The notes under the pieces were generated by a model, which did no database searches, was not told the origin of the DNA, and saw only the letters and a list, made by a program, of their open reading frames with translations. A DNA stretch of 64,000 nucleotides from an uncultured Eubacteriales bacterium (lineage in GTDB: Bacteria; Bacillota; Clostridia; Christensenellales; Borkfalkiaceae): assembly GCA_905209085.1 (NCBI GenBank), contig CAJLRM010000003.1, forward strand, positions 62,001-126,000, written 5' to 3'. Shown one piece after another: positions 1 to 7,649 of the stretch. The position numbers and the translations under genes are program-made. Every line of letters starts with the position of its first letter. Positions within the stretch are counted from its first letter, which is position 1.

Positions 1-115
1 TGCCTTTCAGACAGGCGGACAATAAGCGGTGGAGTCCTTGGGCGGCGCCTTTTTTGAAGTTGGGTTCCTCGTCTTTCTTTGCAGTGCATTCGTTTTCATT
101 GTTTGACTTTTTCAT
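1..115 (-). CDS. Hypothetical protein, N-terminal fragment cut by window edge
   Basis: A reverse-strand reading frame begins with ATG at 115 and stays open to the window edge (38 codons seen). It starts MKKSNNENECTAKKDEEP and continues NFKKGAAQGLHRLLSACLKG. The beginning is polar and charged with no signal peptide. A weak purine-rich site (GTGGAAAC) lies upstream. Too little is visible to name a family, and the frame could be spurious. The murG-yunB operon upstream on the same strand ends at a terminator near 250-285, so this gene, if real, is a separate transcript. Confidence 0.4.
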   Translation of the reverse strand, partial: MKKSNNENECTAKKDEEPNFKKGAAQGLHRLLSACLKG

Positions 116-249
116 TTGATTGTTTCCACGGAATCGTTTTAATAATGATAGCATAAGGAGAATGATTTTCTTTGATTTATAGAAAATTCTAAGTTTACTT
201 TTCTTGGAAAATTTATAAAAATAGAATATTCTAACCTTTTCAAACGGAA

Positions 250-285
250 AACAGAGTCGGGTTTTTTAAACCCGACTCCGTTTAT
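250..285 (-). terminator. Hairpin between yunB and the next minus-strand gene
   Basis: Perfect 11-bp inverted repeat, GAGTCGGGTTT (254-264) and AAACCCGACTC (268-278), loop TTT, extended by outer AAAC/GTTT pairing around one mismatch. It lies about 160 nt beyond the yunB stop. A T-rich stretch follows on the minus strand, though not a clean T run. It is probably the end of the murG-yunB transcript. Confidence 0.5.
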
Positions 286-442
286 ATTAATGGAGAGTAT
301 GAACTTTTTAAGCGACGCTTTCACTTTTTTGGAAACGTCGGAAGGATAACTTACTTTATACAAGTATTATAACAGCATTATTTTCTCTTGTCAACGCATA
401 ACGAGGGCGTTTTCAAAATAAAATGGAAAATTTTGGTATTTT

Positions 443-1168
443 TTACTGCGGGACGAGGTTCATTCCCTTGCCGAAAATGTCCGTTTGCAGATAGGCGTCG
501 GGGATAGCGCCGACGATGACGCATTCGCAGACGAGAATGTCCGTCGTCACGGCGAAATTTTCCGTCTTGGAGGGCATGACGATGCTGATGTCCGCGATGA
601 CGTTGAGATACACCGAATGTTTCGTCTGATTGATGCCCACGCTCTCGAACTCCGAAGAGAACGCGCAGGTGACGCTGCTGACGGGAATGATGCGGATATG
701 TATTTTCGGCCCGAAACCCGCGAGCGCCTCTATCCCCGTGAGCGCGCCTAAGGGAACGGGAACGCCGTTAAGACTGAGATTTTTTAAATTCGACTGCGAA
801 ATGGAAGCCGCGTCGCGGGCGATCTTGTTTATTTTAAGCGCATTGGCGGAAACGGAAGTCACCGCTCCCTCCGCGTCCCGCGATACCGTGACGAGATCCT
901 CGTAGCGTACCCCGTCGCTGAGCGTATAATAGACGGCGTCGTTGATGGCGACGGTGGTGTGGGCGCGCATCGTCGCCTCACTGATGGAAATGAGCACCCG
1001 CGTCACGTTGTGCTGAAAGTAGAGCGCCGCTCCTATCACGAACAGGCAGCCGCAAAGGACGATTGCCGCGATCGTCCTGCGCCTGTGTTTTTTGCGATAG
1101 AATTTGGTCTTGGGCGGGCAGGGGCGGTATATTTCGCCTTCCGCCGTATAGGAAACGTATTTTTTCAC
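443..1168 (-). CDS. yunB: Sporulation protein YunB
   Basis: 241 aa with a GTG start at 1168. A basic N-terminal stretch (about residues 20-32) precedes one transmembrane helix (about 33-53), so the rest should lie outside the membrane. Family hallmarks are visible: an amphipathic segment after the helix, the VPLGALTG stretch, a FGPKIHIRIIPVSSV segment and the SEFESVGINQTKH block followed by IVMPSKTE. YunB is known as a sporulation protein of endospore formers under mother-cell control; its exact role is unsettled. It begins 10 nt after the murG stop, so it is cotranscribed with murG. The ribosome site is weak, suggesting translational coupling. The length is normal for the family. Its presence implies a sporulating or formerly sporulating lineage. 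Confidence 0.85.
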   Translation of the reverse strand: MKKYVSYTAEGEIYRPCPPKTKFYRKKHRRRTIAAIVLCGCLFVIGAALYFQHNVTRVLISISEATMRAHTTVAINDAVYYTLSDGVRYEDLVTVSRDAEGAVTSVSANALKINKIARDAASISQSNLKNLSLNGVPVPLGALTGIEALAGFGPKIHIRIIPVSSVTCAFSSEFESVGINQTKHSVYLNVIADISIVMPSKTENFAVTTDILVCECVIVGAIPDAYLQTDIFGKGMNLVPQ

Positions 1169-1177
1169 GGGACACGC

Positions 1178-2209
1178 CTACACCAGAAAACGGCGTATTT
1201 CGTGCAGGATATTGCCGTTCCCGCCCGAAAATTCGGACACGGAAAGGGCGGAAAAGAGTTCCTCGTCCTTCAACGCGTCCTCGATGGCTTCGGGCAAAAA
1301 ATCGATTTCCGATTGCCGAAGCACGCGGCAGAGGTGCCTTTTTTGAAAATACGCGGCGTTTTCCGCCTGATCGCCCCGCGTCTGTCCTTCCAGCGGAATG
1401 AGAACGGAGGGCTTTTTTAAGGCGAGGATCTCGAACACCGTATTGCTTCCCGAACGGGAGATGACGAGGTCCGCCGCGGCGTAAGCGCTCGCCATGTCCG
1501 ATTCAAATTCCTTCTGTACGTAGCCGGGAATGTTGCTTTCGACGGCGTTGCCCTTGCCGCAAAGATGCAGGATATAATATTTTTTCGCGAGCTGCGCGAC
1601 GCATTTTCTCAGCCCTTCGTTGATGGCGCGGCTGCCGCTGCCCCCGCCGAAGACGAGCAGCACCTTTTTACTCCCCGAAAATCCGTATTTTTTCTTCGCC
1701 GCAGCCCTGTCCCCCTCGAAAAGTTCCTTTCGCAAGGGCGAGCCGCAGTATTTTCCGTTCCTGATCCGTTCCGCCGTTTCGGGAAAGGAGGTGAGGACGT
1801 AGCGGCATTTTCCCGCCATCAGTCGGTTTGCAAGTCCGGGGGAGAGGTCGCTCTCGTGCGTAAGGCAGGGGATCTTCATCTTTTTTGCCGCAAAGACGAC
1901 GGGCAGAGCGACGTAGCCGCCTTTGGAAAACACCACGTCCGGGCAAAACGTTTTTAAGCCCTCCGCCGCCTTTTTTTCCGCGCGCAGAAATTCGGCGGGG
2001 ATCTTCAAATTTCTGAAAGAAAAACTCCGTATCAGTTTGGGACAGGCAATTTCGAAATAGGGGATTTTCAGAGCCGAGATCAGGTCTTTTTCGAGTCCGT
2101 CCGTGCCCATATAGCACACGTCCGCTTCCCCCTTCAAAATGTCGATAAGCGCGATATTCGGCACGACGTGTCCCGCGCTGCCGCCGCCCGTAAAGAGAAT
2201 TTTTTTCAT
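1178..2209 (-). CDS. murG: UDP-GlcNAc:undecaprenyl-PP-MurNAc-pentapeptide GlcNAc transferase MurG
   Basis: 343 aa GT28 transferase that adds GlcNAc to lipid I to make lipid II at the inner membrane face. The N-terminal donor/acceptor loop reads FTGGGSAGHVVPN rather than the common GGTGGH, a variant I associate with clostridial MurG. Also visible are FSKGGYVALPV, THESDLSPGLANR, the second glycine loop VFGGGSGSRAINE, and the C-terminal UDP-GlcNAc site SRSGSNTVFEILALKKPSVLIPL. The start has an AGGCGGAGG-type site upstream. It heads a two-gene minus-strand operon with yunB rather than sitting in a dcw cluster. A possible -10 (TATAAT, minus strand, 2278-2283) lies upstream without a clear -35. Some clostridia carry two MurG-like genes, so this may not be the only copy. 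Confidence 0.93.
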   Translation of the reverse strand: MKKILFTGGGSAGHVVPNIALIDILKGEADVCYMGTDGLEKDLISALKIPYFEIACPKLIRSFSFRNLKIPAEFLRAEKKAAEGLKTFCPDVVFSKGGYVALPVVFAAKKMKIPCLTHESDLSPGLANRLMAGKCRYVLTSFPETAERIRNGKYCGSPLRKELFEGDRAAAKKKYGFSGSKKVLLVFGGGSGSRAINEGLRKCVAQLAKKYYILHLCGKGNAVESNIPGYVQKEFESDMASAYAAADLVISRSGSNTVFEILALKKPSVLIPLEGQTRGDQAENAAYFQKRHLCRVLRQSEIDFLPEAIEDALKDEELFSALSVSEFSGGNGNILHEIRRFLV

Positions 2210-2711
2210 GTAAAGCCTCCGCCCTCCGATTAGAACGCTTTTTTGCGCGCAAAAAGCGCGGAAAAAACGTTACATATTATTATAGGCGGGGAAATGCGCG
2301 GTTATTCGTAAAGATTTTTTGTTTTTCCGTATTTTCCGATAAACGGGGAAGGGGAGTTTTGCGGACGTGGCGCGCCGTTGTGCGGGACAAAAGAGGACCG
2401 TCCGCCGCGCGGGCGAACGGAAAAGAGGAAAGGGCGGCGTGCAAAAGGGAGGAGCGCGCCGCTTTCGCGCGGGTTTTTGAAAAGCGGGCGGAAGCGCTTT
2501 GGGTAAGGGAATGCGAAAAATTCGCGTGCCGACCGCCACGTCCCTATAAAAGGTAAGAGTTTTGCGCGCGGCGCGGGTTTCCGTTATCACGCCGCGCGAT
2601 GATGGCACAGCGGGAGAAGGGCGGACTCTCCCGCTAGGATAATGAGGGGATAGCCGCGTGGGGGAGAGGTGTAGGAAAGGAAAAAAAGTCCGCTTTCGTA
2701 TTTTTTCGTTT
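2210..2711. other. Gene-free GC-rich stretch between murG and the WYL regulator
   Basis: About 500 bp without a convincing gene; short open frames here lack ribosome sites and recognisable sequence. The only clear structure is a 9-bp perfect inverted repeat, AGCGGGAGA (2609-2617) and TCTCCCGCT (2627-2635), about 80 nt beyond the stop of the regulator gene. It lacks a T run, so it is at best a weak terminator. Confidence 0.5.
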
Positions 2712-3653
2712 TTACACGGAAAATGATTCGTAAAGCTTCGCTATTTTTTGCGCGGTTTCCTTCACGCGCCGCGCCACGTCGTCGGGCGCGATCACTTTCA
2801 CGGCTCCGCCGAAGCCGACGATTTTGCGTATGAGCACGCTGTCGTCGGGCAGGCGCACGTCCGCATACCATTTTCCGTCCTTTTCCCGGAGGCTTTCGAC
2901 GCCCAGCCAGTCCTGCGCGTCGGCAAACGCTTCTCTCTCGATTTCCAGGGTCACGTCCGCGCACGCCGCTTCGCCCGTCCAAAAATTCAGGGGGATCTCC
3001 TCGCGGCGGAAGGGGCGGCGGATAAATTTCTCCCCCGATAAGAGGGCGCTTTTGATCCGCCCCAGTCGAAAGAGTCTGAACGCCCGCTGCTTGCGGCAGA
3101 ACGCGTATACATACCAAACGCCCTGTTTGAATACGAGCACGTGCGGCTCTATCTTGCGGCGGGACTCTTCTCCCGTGCGGGACGTGTACTCTATTTCGAG
3201 CACCGCGCAGTCGCGGATACACCCCTCGACGAGTCGGATTTTTTCGGAAAAATTCCGCGTGTCGCCCCAAGTGCCGCTGTCGACGAGAATGGTGCCCACG
3301 GTGCCCGAAAGGGTGAGATCGCGTATTTCCGACTTTGCCTGCGCGGACAATTTCCGCTTGGCGGCGAGGAATCTTGGTTCGGGCAATTGGGAATACATGG
3401 CGGACAGCGCCTCTATCGCCGCCTCGTACTCGGCTTTCGTCATGAAGTTGACGGGCAGCTTATAGGCGTCGGAAATGAAGATTCCGCCGTTCCTGCCCGC
3501 CTGTACCTGTACGGGCACCGCGAGGGAAAGGATCTCTATGTACCGATACACCGTCCGCGGGGAAATGCCGTGCTTCTCCGCAAGGTAATTCGCCGTCAGC
3601 CTGCGCTTTGATAAAAGCTCGAAAAGGATGTCGAGAAGAATCTTATATTTCAT
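2712..3653 (-). CDS. HTH-type WYL-domain transcriptional regulator (YafY family)
   Basis: 313 aa from the ATG at 3653, chosen because AAAGGAGG sits 6 nt upstream; a longer frame starting at 3692 lacks such a site. Residues 1-55 form an HTH_11/DeoR-like winged helix (KRRLTANYLAEKHGISPRTVYRYIEIL). A linker (about 56-130) is followed by a WYL domain (about 135-310) with the characteristic WYVYAFCRKQRAFRLFRLGRI run. The WYL domain is known to sense ligands, often nucleic acids or nucleotides, in stress and defence regulators. The promoter carries a palindrome (3710-3727) overlapping its -35, suggesting autoregulation. A small divergent frame (3830) may share control. Its targets cannot be told from sequence. 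Confidence 0.85.
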   Translation of the reverse strand: MKYKILLDILFELLSKRRLTANYLAEKHGISPRTVYRYIEILSLAVPVQVQAGRNGGIFISDAYKLPVNFMTKAEYEAAIEALSAMYSQLPEPRFLAAKRKLSAQAKSEIRDLTLSGTVGTILVDSGTWGDTRNFSEKIRLVEGCIRDCAVLEIEYTSRTGEESRRKIEPHVLVFKQGVWYVYAFCRKQRAFRLFRLGRIKSALLSGEKFIRRPFRREEIPLNFWTGEAACADVTLEIEREAFADAQDWLGVESLREKDGKWYADVRLPDDSVLIRKIVGFGGAVKVIAPDDVARRVKETAQKIAKLYESFSV

Positions 3654-3697
3654 CCGTTTCCTCCTTTGGAAAAAATTTCTTCGGATTTTCACAAACT

Positions 3698-3727
3698 ATT
3701 TTACAATAGTTGACAGGCGTCTGTCAA
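3698..3727 (-). promoter_or_regulatory. Promoter of the WYL regulator with overlapping palindrome
   Basis: On the minus strand TTGACA (3727-3722), an 18-bp spacer and TAAAAT (3703-3698). The -35 lies inside a perfect palindrome, TTGACAG (3710-3716) GCGT CTGTCAA (3721-3727), which also presents a TTGACA on the plus strand. A repressor dimer here would block transcription in both directions. The plus-strand -10 is less clear (TATATG or TATACT). Confidence 0.65.
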
Positions 3728-3829
3728 GTTATATATGCTATACTATCGTCATAAAATAAAGCGAACGGGAATGCGGAAGGAAAAACGGCTTCGAACGCGG
3801 GAGCGAAAAGCCCGGGAGGAAGAACAAAA

Positions 3830-4030
3830 ATGACGATATTCGATAAATGCGCGGCGAGTTTGGAAAAGGCGCATCAGGAGAGATTGAATCGGGCGATGAA
3901 CGCGGAGATTTCGCGGCGGCTGAACGCGCGCACGGAAGAGGAGGCGCTCGCCGCGCTCTTGTCCCTGTCCCTCTTCGCGCTTTCGCCGAAAAGGGAAACG
4001 GTTTTGCAGGCGTCGGCGCTTCCCGTCTGA
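3830..4030 (+). CDS. Possible small protein divergent from the WYL regulator
   Basis: 66 codons, MTIFDKCAASLEKAHQERLN onward: an amphipathic Ala/Glu/Arg-rich, mostly helical sequence with no signal peptide. GGGAGGA lies about 10 nt before the ATG, and the divergent TTGACAG palindrome is roughly 100 nt upstream. No family is recognised. It is included because of the ribosome site and divergent promoter, but frames of this size arise by chance in this composition. Confidence 0.35.
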   Translation: MTIFDKCAASLEKAHQERLNRAMNAEISRRLNARTEEEALAALLSLSLFALSPKRETVLQASALPV

Positions 4031-4261
4031 AAAGTCGGGAGGGCGGGGAGCGCATCGAAAGATACTCCCGACGGACGTTTTCGACTTTCGTTTTTTACGG
4101 AAGAAAGAGATAAATCGGATTTGCCCGTATCTAACGCCTGAAAAAAGAGCCGGGAAAGGTCGGAAAGGGCATTGTCTGAACTTTTTTGCGGAAAAACCCG
4201 CCTCGCAGGGGGATGGAATCCGCGTTTTCTCGCGTCCGTTTCATTTTTTGCGGAAAAACGC

Positions 4262-4290
4262 TTGACAAACGCGGCGAAAGGGAGTAAACT
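4262..4290 (+). promoter_or_regulatory. Promoter of the tyrS leader
   Basis: TTGACA (4262-4267), exact 17-bp spacer, TAAACT (4285-4290). Predicted start near 4297, only a few bases before the ATG of the leader peptide at 4300, so that peptide would be translated from a nearly leaderless mRNA. Confidence 0.75.
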
Positions 4291-4299
4291 GAACATATT

Positions 4300-4383
4300 A
4301 TGAAACACTTTTTATGCGAAAACGAACGCTATTACATCTATGCGTACGCCTACCGTGGCTGTGCGTATATTTGCCGTACGTAA
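4300..4383 (+). CDS. Tyrosine-rich leader peptide of tyrS
   Basis: 27-codon frame: MKHFLCENER, then YYIYAYAYRGCAYICRT, then TAA. Six of the 27 residues are Tyr (codons at 4330, 4333, 4339, 4345, 4351, 4366), five of them within an eight-residue run. It lies between a strong promoter and an intrinsic terminator (4425-4452), all upstream of tyrosyl-tRNA synthetase. This is the classic layout of ribosome-mediated attenuation, as in trp or his leaders: stalling at Tyr codons when charged tRNA-Tyr is short would favour read-through. No Shine-Dalgarno site is possible if transcription starts at the predicted base, so initiation would be leaderless; a different start site is the alternative. No T-box signature (AGGGTGGNACCGCG) is present. 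Confidence 0.7.
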   Translation: MKHFLCENERYYIYAYAYRGCAYICRT

Positions 4384-4424
4384 AATCGCAGAAAGGTCTT
4401 TTTTATCGAAGAGGGACGAATCGA

Positions 4425-4452
4425 CGGTTTGCGTGCGCGCAAGCCGTTTTTT
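4425..4452 (+). terminator. Attenuator terminator in the tyrS leader
   Basis: Stem CGGTTTGCG (4425-4433) and CGCAAGCCG (4438-4446), loop TGCG, one T-G wobble, then six T (4447-4452). It stands 104 nt before the tyrS start and 42 nt after the leader-peptide stop, so it would end transcription before tyrS. A six-base alternative pairing (CGTAAA 4379-4384 with TTTGCG 4428-4433) could act as an antiterminator but is weak. Confidence 0.8.
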
Positions 4453-4556
4453 GTCGCTTGCGGCGCGCTTTGCGATCCTTCCCTAAGTCCCTTTTGGGCT
4501 TGAAAAAAGCGTTACAAGGAATCGGAAAAAACAAACGGATAAAGGAGTGACTTTTT

Positions 4557-5753
4557 ATGGCTACAAACGTTATGGATACTCTCCGCGCGAGAGGTTTCAT
4601 CAAACAGACGGTATTCGAGGACGAACTTTACGAGAAACTCGGCAGGGAAAGCGTGCCTTTCTACATCGGCTTCGATCCCACGGCGGATTCCCTGCACGTA
4701 GGGCATTTCATGCAGCTCGTCGCCATGCACCATATGCAGCAGGCGGGGCATAAGCCCATCGTTCTCGTGGGCGGCGGCACGGGCATGGTGGGCGATCCTT
4801 CGGGCAGGACGGATATGCGCAGCATGATGACGAGGGAAACGGTGAAGCACAACGTCGAGTGTTTTAAAAAGCAGATGGCGCGCTTTATCGATTTCGAAGG
4901 CGAAAACGCCGCCGTCATCGTCGATAACGCCGATTGGCTTTTAAATCTCAATTACATCGAATTTCTGCGCGACGTAGGCGCCCATTTTTCCGTCAACAAA
5001 ATGCTGACGGCGGAGTGCTTCAAGCAGCGCCTGGAACGCGGTCTGTCCTTTTTGGAATTTAACTATATGCTGATGCAGGCGTATGACTTTTTGGTGCTTC
5101 ATCAAAAATACAACTGCTCGCTGGAACTCGGCGGGGACGATCAATGGAGCAACATCCTCGCGGGCGCGAATCTGATCCGCGTCAAGGAGCAAAAGCCCGC
5201 TTACGCGATGACGTTCACGCTGTTGACGACCTCGGACGGCAAGAAGATGGGCAAGACGGCGAAGGGCGCGGTGTGGCTGGACGAAACCAAGACGACGCCG
5301 TATGAATTTTATCAGTATTGGCGCAACACGGCGGACGAGGACGTGGAAAAGTGCATGAAGCTGCTGACGTTCCTTCCCCTCGAAGAGATCTCGGAGCTTT
5401 GCCGTCATAAGGACGAGCGCATCAACCGCGCCAAGGAAGTGCTCGCCTACGAGCTTACGAAGGAAGTGCACGGCGCGGAAAAGGCGGACACGGCGCAAAA
5501 GCAGGCGCAGGCGGCGTTCGGCGGCGCGGAAGCGGAGCTTTTGACGAAAGAGGTGACGAACGTTGCGACGGTCGTCGACGCGATGGTGGCGGCGGGAATC
5601 GCCAAATCCAAAGGCGAAGCGAGGCGGCTTATAGAACAGGGCGGCGTAGCCGTGGACGATACGAAGGTGACGGACGCGAATATGCCCGTGCCCGCGAGCG
5701 AATTCGTGCTCCATAAGGGCAAGAAGGTGCACTTGAAGATCGTGATTCGCTGA
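4557..5753 (+). CDS. tyrS: Tyrosyl-tRNA synthetase
   Basis: 398 aa class I synthetase charging tRNA-Tyr in the cytoplasm. Residues 1-320 form the catalytic Rossmann domain with the HIGH-type motif HVGH (about 47-50), the tyrosine pocket around YMLMQAYDF and GGDDQWSNI, and KMGKT (about 230-234) in place of KMSKS, common in bacterial TyrS. The C-terminal 65 residues are an S4 RNA-binding domain (IAKSKGEARRLIEQGGVAVDD). AAAGGAG precedes the ATG by about 9 nt. The gene is monocistronic and sits behind a Tyr-rich leader peptide and terminator (4300-4452), so expression is probably set by tRNA-Tyr charging through attenuation. Confidence 0.96.
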   Translation: MATNVMDTLRARGFIKQTVFEDELYEKLGRESVPFYIGFDPTADSLHVGHFMQLVAMHHMQQAGHKPIVLVGGGTGMVGDPSGRTDMRSMMTRETVKHNVECFKKQMARFIDFEGENAAVIVDNADWLLNLNYIEFLRDVGAHFSVNKMLTAECFKQRLERGLSFLEFNYMLMQAYDFLVLHQKYNCSLELGGDDQWSNILAGANLIRVKEQKPAYAMTFTLLTTSDGKKMGKTAKGAVWLDETKTTPYEFYQYWRNTADEDVEKCMKLLTFLPLEEISELCRHKDERINRAKEVLAYELTKEVHGAEKADTAQKQAQAAFGGAEAELLTKEVTNVATVVDAMVAAGIAKSKGEARRLIEQGGVAVDDTKVTDANMPVPASEFVLHKGKKVHLKIVIR

Positions 5754-6005
5754 AAGGGAAAATTTATAGGCGGGGAATTGTCGGCGGGAACGTTTAAACG
5801 AACCCGTCCGCTATTTCCGCGCGCCGAGGCGCTTCGACGACGAATTGCGGCGGCGATTTCGACAAAGGAATCGATTGCGCGAAACTCAACGAGCGCGGAC
5901 TTTTTTCCGAGGATGCAAAAGCCGTCCGCGCGCGGGAAACTCTTTTAAGGAGTTTCCCCAAGAGCTTCGCGCCGATTGCGTTATGATAGAACTTGGGAGG
6001 AAATT

Positions 6006-6959
6006 ATGAGCATCAGCGAGAAACTGACGGGAAAAATTTTATCGGAGATTCCGTCGCAATCCCTCCGCGACGAGATCGCGCAGAGAGATTGGAAATTTAC
6101 GGACGAGGAGCTGTTTTTGATCGCGGCGAAATTCTGCGCGCTCTATAAACGCCGACAAAAGCTTTTAAAAGAAATCGTGAAGGAGGCGGACGAAAGAACG
6201 GCGACGTGGGCGGAGCGATATGCGGCTTACGAGAACAAAAAGCTCGCTCAATTCACGGCGCCTTCAAAAGACGCGGTTTATCTTGCCCGCATAAAAGAAA
6301 AAGCTTGCTGGGGCACTGCGGATTATGTATTTAAAAGCTTTATAAAGTTCCGGGATTTTTGTAAGATTTACGACGGAAAAATTCTTAAAGTGAAAGTAGA
6401 AAAAATTTTGTACGGCGATACGCTCGACGCCAAAAACGATTATGGGTATTTGGGTAGCTGCGAATTGGACGGAAGCGGCAGGGTCCTGGAAGTAAGTATA
6501 GACGGACGCCATTGCGAATGGGGGAAATGCAAAGGGACCTCCTGCGAGGACTGCAAAAATCTCCCGGAGCCGGATTCTTGCCACACGGACAATAAGGACG
6601 TCGTCTTTCCCGCGTTTTTCCGCGACTACGACATTGTGAAATTTTCCGATTATAACGGCGACGCCGTTTACGGCTTTGCCCTGAACGATGACGCGGACCG
6701 CCTTGAATGCGCCTATATTATCGATTTGAACGAAACGGCGGAGCGTTACGCTTTGGGGCTTCCGCTCGGCTTCAAACGGGATAAAAAATATTTTTCCACC
6801 GACTTGGAGGCGGTGATGTTTCAGGCGCATGATCACGTCTATCCGCCCCTGTTGGAAAAGATAGAGTATAAACGGTTGCCCGCCCGTTTGAAAAGGGTAT
6901 ACGACAAACTCACCGCCGATTATAAGCAACGGCTTGCCGAGGGCGGACCGAAAAAATAA
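6006..6959 (+). CDS. Hypothetical cysteine-containing protein
   Basis: 317 aa from the ATG at 6006, preceded by GGGAGGA at good spacing; an upstream in-frame ATG (5976) has no such site. No signal peptide or membrane helix. The first 100 residues are charged and helical (RRQKLLKEIVKEADERTATW). A central basic-aromatic part precedes a compact cysteine cluster, CEWGKCKGTSCEDCK, followed by a further Cys-His (about residues 180-205), which could bind a metal. The C-terminal half is mixed, with many Tyr and Asp residues. No family is recognised. It is followed 52 nt later by yigZ on the same strand, so the two may be cotranscribed. The region 5754-6005 upstream shows no clear promoter. Confidence 0.75.
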   Translation: MSISEKLTGKILSEIPSQSLRDEIAQRDWKFTDEELFLIAAKFCALYKRRQKLLKEIVKEADERTATWAERYAAYENKKLAQFTAPSKDAVYLARIKEKACWGTADYVFKSFIKFRDFCKIYDGKILKVKVEKILYGDTLDAKNDYGYLGSCELDGSGRVLEVSIDGRHCEWGKCKGTSCEDCKNLPEPDSCHTDNKDVVFPAFFRDYDIVKFSDYNGDAVYGFALNDDADRLECAYIIDLNETAERYALGLPLGFKRDKKYFSTDLEAVMFQAHDHVYPPLLEKIEYKRLPARLKRVYDKLTADYKQRLAEGGPKK

Positions 6960-7011
6960 AAAAACGCTCGGTTTGTGCGTTGCGGCAGAGGATACATAGG
7001 AGAAGGTCAAA

Positions 7012-7644
7012 ATGGAAAAGCCGCTCTTCACCGTTTTCGGACGCCACGAAAGCGAAAAGACAATCGAAAAATCCCGATTTTTCACCTATTCCGCACACGT
7101 GGAAAGCGAAGAGGAGGCGAAGGCGTTTTTGTTGGAGATTCGCCGCGCGCATTCTCTCGCCACCCATTGTTGTTATGGCTTCATCGCGGATAAGACGGGG
7201 AATTTACAGCGTTTTTCCGACGACGGCGAGCCGCAGGGAACGGCGGGACTTCCCATTCTCGAAGTCATCAAAAACAAAAAGCTGTTTGAAACGGCTGTCG
7301 CGGTGGTGCGCTATTTCGGCGGCGTGAAACTTGGGGCGGGCGGACTCGTGCGCGCCTATTCCTCCTCGGCTTCGGAAAACCTCGCGGGCGCGGAGATTCG
7401 GACTCTCGAACTTTGCGTCGAGTACGAGATCGCCGTGGAGTATGCGGGGATAGACGGACTGCAAAAATATCTCTCGTCTTATCCCTGCACCCTTCTTTCG
7501 AGCGAATACGGCGAAAAAGTCCTGTTTCGCGTCGCCGTCAGAAAAAGGCTTGCGGACGCTTTCGTTTCAGGGGTAAAGGACTTCATGCAGGGGCGGGCGG
7601 AAGCGGCGCCGAAGGGCGAATATTTCGGCGCGTTCAAGGAATAA
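7012..7644 (+). CDS. yigZ: YigZ/IMPACT family protein
   Basis: 210 aa, full length for the family. The N-terminal UPF0029 domain (residues 1-125) carries the hallmark sequences KSRFFTYSAHV, ATHCCYGFI, SDDGEPQGTAGLPILEV and VVRYFGGVKLGAGGLVRAY. A DUF1949 ferredoxin-like domain follows (about 140-200). Eukaryotic IMPACT regulates GCN2; the bacterial role is not settled, though nucleic-acid or ribosome binding has been proposed. AGGAGAAGG lies upstream. The next gene starts 5 nt after its stop, so it forms a tight pair with a membrane protein of unknown function. Confidence 0.92.
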   Translation: MEKPLFTVFGRHESEKTIEKSRFFTYSAHVESEEEAKAFLLEIRRAHSLATHCCYGFIADKTGNLQRFSDDGEPQGTAGLPILEVIKNKKLFETAVAVVRYFGGVKLGAGGLVRAYSSSASENLAGAEIRTLELCVEYEIAVEYAGIDGLQKYLSSYPCTLLSSEYGEKVLFRVAVRKRLADAFVSGVKDFMQGRAEAAPKGEYFGAFKE

Positions 7645-7649
7645 GGAAA

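Noticed and set aside
4297..4556. T-box riboswitch before tyrS
   Set aside because: Expected for this phylum, but no AGGGTGGNACCGCG-like sequence or specifier stem was found; the Tyr-rich peptide plus terminator explains the leader better.
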